From: Amia ocellicauda
Taxonomy: Eukaryota > Chordata > Actinopteri > Amiiformes > Amiidae
NCBI RefSeq assembly: GCF_036373705.1
Contig: NC_089866.1
Coordinates: 4,287,001 to 4,351,000 of the forward strand
Direction: 5' to 3'
DNA length: 64,000 nt
In this document: piece after piece, positions 60,690-64,000 of the stretch
How positions within the stretch are numbered: position 1 is the stretch's first letter
How the letters are laid out: the number at the start of each line of letters is the position of its first letter
Made by a program: the position numbers and the translations under genes
The notes under the pieces: model-generated
Databases searched by the model: none
The model's input: only the letters and a program-made list of their open reading frames with translations
What the model was told of the DNA's origin: nothing

Positions 60690-63600
60690 TCTGGCCGTGG
60701 ACTGAGCCACAGGCTGCAGATGATGAAGCCAAGGTAGAGTATATTTCAACACTTCTGTGAAAGGAAAACCCTGTGTCCTGTAAATGGCGTCTACGTTGCA
60801 GTCTCGGGTTAAGCATCCATGTTCTGCACTCACTCCACTAGGATCTATAACCCCCTGACCAGACTTTCCTTTTCTTTTTGAAACACATGAAACACACCAC
60901 CACAGAAAGCGAAGTAGGCTAACATAAAAGTGCGGCCCAAGTGCCTCGGGGCTCGTGAGGAACAGCCTGAGGGAATCTTTGCGTTGTAGACTGCTTAAGT
61001 GTAAAACAGTGTTGTACTGCATTCGAAATGCCAGACACAAGGCCTAAACACATGCGTTGTCTACATTTCTACAGTAGAAGTGTACTGCTGCAAAAATCAA
61101 TACAATGCTGCTAAATCTGAAGATTTAATAATCCTACAGTATCCTTTAATCAGTTATATCGATCGCAGGACGTTACATACTGTAGACGTCTAAGAAAATA
61201 CTCAATATGATGCCTCTTTTGACTGAGCGTGTACTGTACATGAATTGCATGACATAATGGAATTCAGGGGGGGGACAAAAAAATCAGTTCTGTTTAAAAT
61301 GAAAACCGAGCTTTCTCCTATTGTGTGAATGAACATATCGATTCTGTGGCTACAGACTGCGGTGTGTTAATCCTGCTCTCAGAGGCACTAAATATTACAA
61401 AAGGGTACATTTATTGCCTGAGTACAAAGCAAAATTAATCAAATACACAAGCAAAGAAGCGATTAATTATTGAAGCTCCGTTCTTCTGCAGTGTACAGTC
61501 TTCAAACAGTATCAAAAGGTTTCAAACAATGAGTTTACCGGCTTGTTGAGTGATGCTTCATTAGAGAGCGTTTTTGCACAGACTCTCCCTATAATGCGCG
61601 GCTTGCCGGCTCCAACTGCGCTCTTATTTTCTAACAAACACCGTCTCGTGTCCCCGATTCACAGTCACTGTGGAGAAGGGCACAGCCGGAGTACAGAGTG
61701 TGCACCGACTACTAACAGGATTTGCACAGTTTCTCAGGATGTGTTTAGCAGGAGTGAGGCTCCATCAAGCTACCGTACTGTATTTAAACCCTTACTGAAC
61801 GCGAACAAGAAAGGGGAAAAGAAGCCCCTGTTGGACAGCCAACCAGGTGGGCCAATTTGCTCTCTGCCTAGAAAAGCGGTGGAATTTGCATGCATGACTA
61901 AAAAGACGACCAAAGCTAAATAATACCACACCATCTGCCTCTACCGAAGCATGGTCCTGGTGACTAAATGGTATGGACGCTGGAACTGAAATGTGGTCCT
62001 AATTGTAAACCAGAACTGTGGTGAATTAGTCAAATGCCAAACCTTGTAATCCAATCCTTAAGCAGGTTTTGGCCAAACCAGCTCTTAAAACTGCTTAAGT
62101 AATTGATCATTATCACAAGACATGCTTTCAAACAATGAGAGGAACTTTTGCAGTGAACTGTAATCGAATCCCACAGGAAAGCGGAGTTTTATGCTTCCTG
62201 TTAGACCTGATATTGACTACAAGCACAAGGCTAAGGCTGAGGGTTAGAGTAGCAAAGGGGTTTAGATTTTGATTTGAATGTGTCATCAAAGACAGAACCT
62301 AGAGGAACAGCATGAGATTTTCACTCTCTGAACAGTTTCCATTCGTCTGGGGTTGGGTATTAGTTTACCCCTGCAAACACTTGCAGACACTTTGCAGATT
62401 GTATAAGAGTCTTCCTTTAGATGGGGCTTGAAAACATTCTTCCTCGACATTACATGTTTTCCCCCTTTTGTTGTCGGTATCTTTAAAAAACAAAGCTTGC
62501 GTGGGTGACTTGCGAGGGCTGGTGTTTATTGGAGTACTGCTTCAACCAGGGAAAAGTCATGGCACCGCTGGCTTATGCTGGGGAACACTCTCACTAATCC
62601 GTTTCCTGTCGGGTTCTGGCGGTTTTCCTTTACCCGCGTCAATACCAGTAAGTAAGTTACTGATTTTCTCTAATTGAACTGGCTTCAGCTCTTCCACAGT
62701 TGCTTGGAGGGCCGTCATTACCTCTGTATTGTCTGAAGTAAGACAGCACTGCTCTCAGGAGCTGAGACCTTGGCAGACGACTCTGTCTAGCTGTGAGCCG
62801 TAGCAGGTAAGTTACGGTGTGAAATACACTGCAGGCAGGTCAAGTGGTTTGTAGCATTAGAAGTATACATTTTGTAAAGACTCTCAATACAAGCCCAGAG
62901 AATCCACTGGCAACCGACAGAACTGCAAAAAGGAGCAGCAGAACAAGCTCCCATCACACAGTGTTATGATGCCGAGCCCTCTGGATATAGGGGATGAATC
63001 ATGTTGCATTTGTTAAGCATTTCTGAAAAACGTTCTTCGAAACAACATGAGCCACAAAGATAACTGGAGGTAGGAGACGCGATGCTGTGGTTTGAATCTG
63101 TACCAGCGAGAGTGACTTTTCCATTTAGCAAAAGGAATTTCACTTCCAAGTTCTGAACCTTCTTGTCATCACTTGTTGATGGGGTAGATGGTTTTTTTTA
63201 ACACCAAAATCAGTCATGAATCATTAATTAATCATTGTCCGTGTGTAATATTTATTAGGCTGTCCTAAGATCTGTTGACAGAACATGCATAAAACAACAA
63301 GACTTCAGTGCAACTACAGTGGGGTTTCGCTGTAACTCCCTCCAGCTCCGTGAGCCAAATCCCCAGACGGTTTTACAGCAGCCTCCGTGATTGGGAACGA
63401 TAAGGTTCTACAGCTCTGTAAAGAAACGGGAAAGTAAAGCAAAGTCCCAGCCCTCATAAATAAGCAAACACACAAAAATCAACACACCATAATCATGTAA
63501 ATAAACCAGAATGTGACTAAAATGTACAATACTGCACTGGTTCGTAAATTTCAGATTGCAGCAGAAAACGAGCACAGAGTTTGATCAAATTATGGTAATC

Positions 63601-64000
63601 GGGTCCCGAGGTACCGCTCTCATTATCATAGGGAAATAAGAATGCAGCGAACGGGTTTCTAGAACTCAGAGGATTGCAGGTGAAGAACCGTAACCCTGAC
63701 CTAAGTGCTATTTTTAACCTTTCTAGCTATTTTTGTGATACAGATTGATTATCTCTCTAATTCTCTAATTGTGAGATTATACTACTTGATTAGTTTATTG
63801 TTTTTATGAATTCATGTGCTATTTGGTTGATACAGATTAGTTCTGTTTATCACTAGTTCGTATTGCATTATTGCAAGAAAGGGAGAGCGAGAGAGAGAGA
63901 AGAACATGTCTGAACGCACTGTAGCCTCAGTGCTATGTTCACACAAAGGAAGTGTGTTTAAGTACAACTCTCAACAGAAAGGAAAGTAGTCCACTTGAGT
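60690..64000. other. Non-coding sequence to window end
   Basis: No exon of RHBDL1 or any other gene recognised. A short GA-rich run is at about 63880-63901. Confidence 0.4.

Noticed and set aside
1-64000. CRISPR arrays, rRNA, tRNA, phage or bacterial genes
   Set aside because: No regular repeat-spacer array, no conserved rRNA segments, no tRNA cloverleaf noticed, and all clear genes are vertebrate.

Overview
The window is vertebrate nuclear DNA, most likely from a ray-finned fish. Evidence: multi-exon genes with GT-AG introns, vertebrate-only genes (IGFALS, DNAAF8), fish-style Tc1 transposons and MITEs, a SINE-like tail ending in an AAT run, and a LINE with a TTCTTATG-type 3' end. I cannot name the species. 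The repeat types recall early-branching or non-teleost ray-finned fishes, but this is only an impression. There are no prokaryotic operons, CRISPR arrays, rRNAs or tRNAs that I can see.

Layout. (1) 491-1981, minus: first four coding exons of DNAAF8 (C16orf71/Daap1), a dynein arm assembly factor; the rest lies left of the window. (2) 1982-3661: head-to-head promoter region with a near-ideal RFX X-box, an ETS site and an inverted pair of ZNF143-like sites. (3) 3662-8780, plus: complete ANKS3, 15 coding exons, 653 aa. (4) 8781-12424: non-coding, with two MITE-like elements. (5) 12425-14254, minus: IGFALS, one coding exon, 609 aa. (6) 14265-18665: non-coding, with a SINE-like repeat. (7) 18666-23287, minus: complete WDR24, 9 coding exons, 788 aa, with likely 5'UTR exons and a CRE/ETS promoter near 25.5 kb. 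(8) 26363-28139, plus: a complete 5-exon gene for an uncharacterised 239-aa protein with a helix-hairpin-helix-like motif. (9) 28.3-36.2 kb: non-coding, with a weak TATA-driven small-gene candidate at 33.9-34.2 kb. (10) 36213-40436, minus: last three coding exons of RHBDL1. (11) 40437-64000: no further RHBDL1 exon recognised, so this is probably one very large intron. It contains a Tc1 element with a nonsense codon, two LINE 3' fragments, microsatellites and a 110-bp spacer-less palindrome.

DNAAF8, ANKS3, IGFALS, WDR24 and RHBDL1 all have human orthologues on 16p13.3, where ANKS3 and C16orf71 are also divergent neighbours. So this is a compact version of that block. DNAAF8 and ANKS3 both act in cilia, and the X-box between them suggests shared RFX control. 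Exon boundaries were derived by hand from splice signals and reading-frame continuity with remembered human proteins; no alignment was run. Two introns (one in ANKS3, one in WDR24) fit only with a GC donor.
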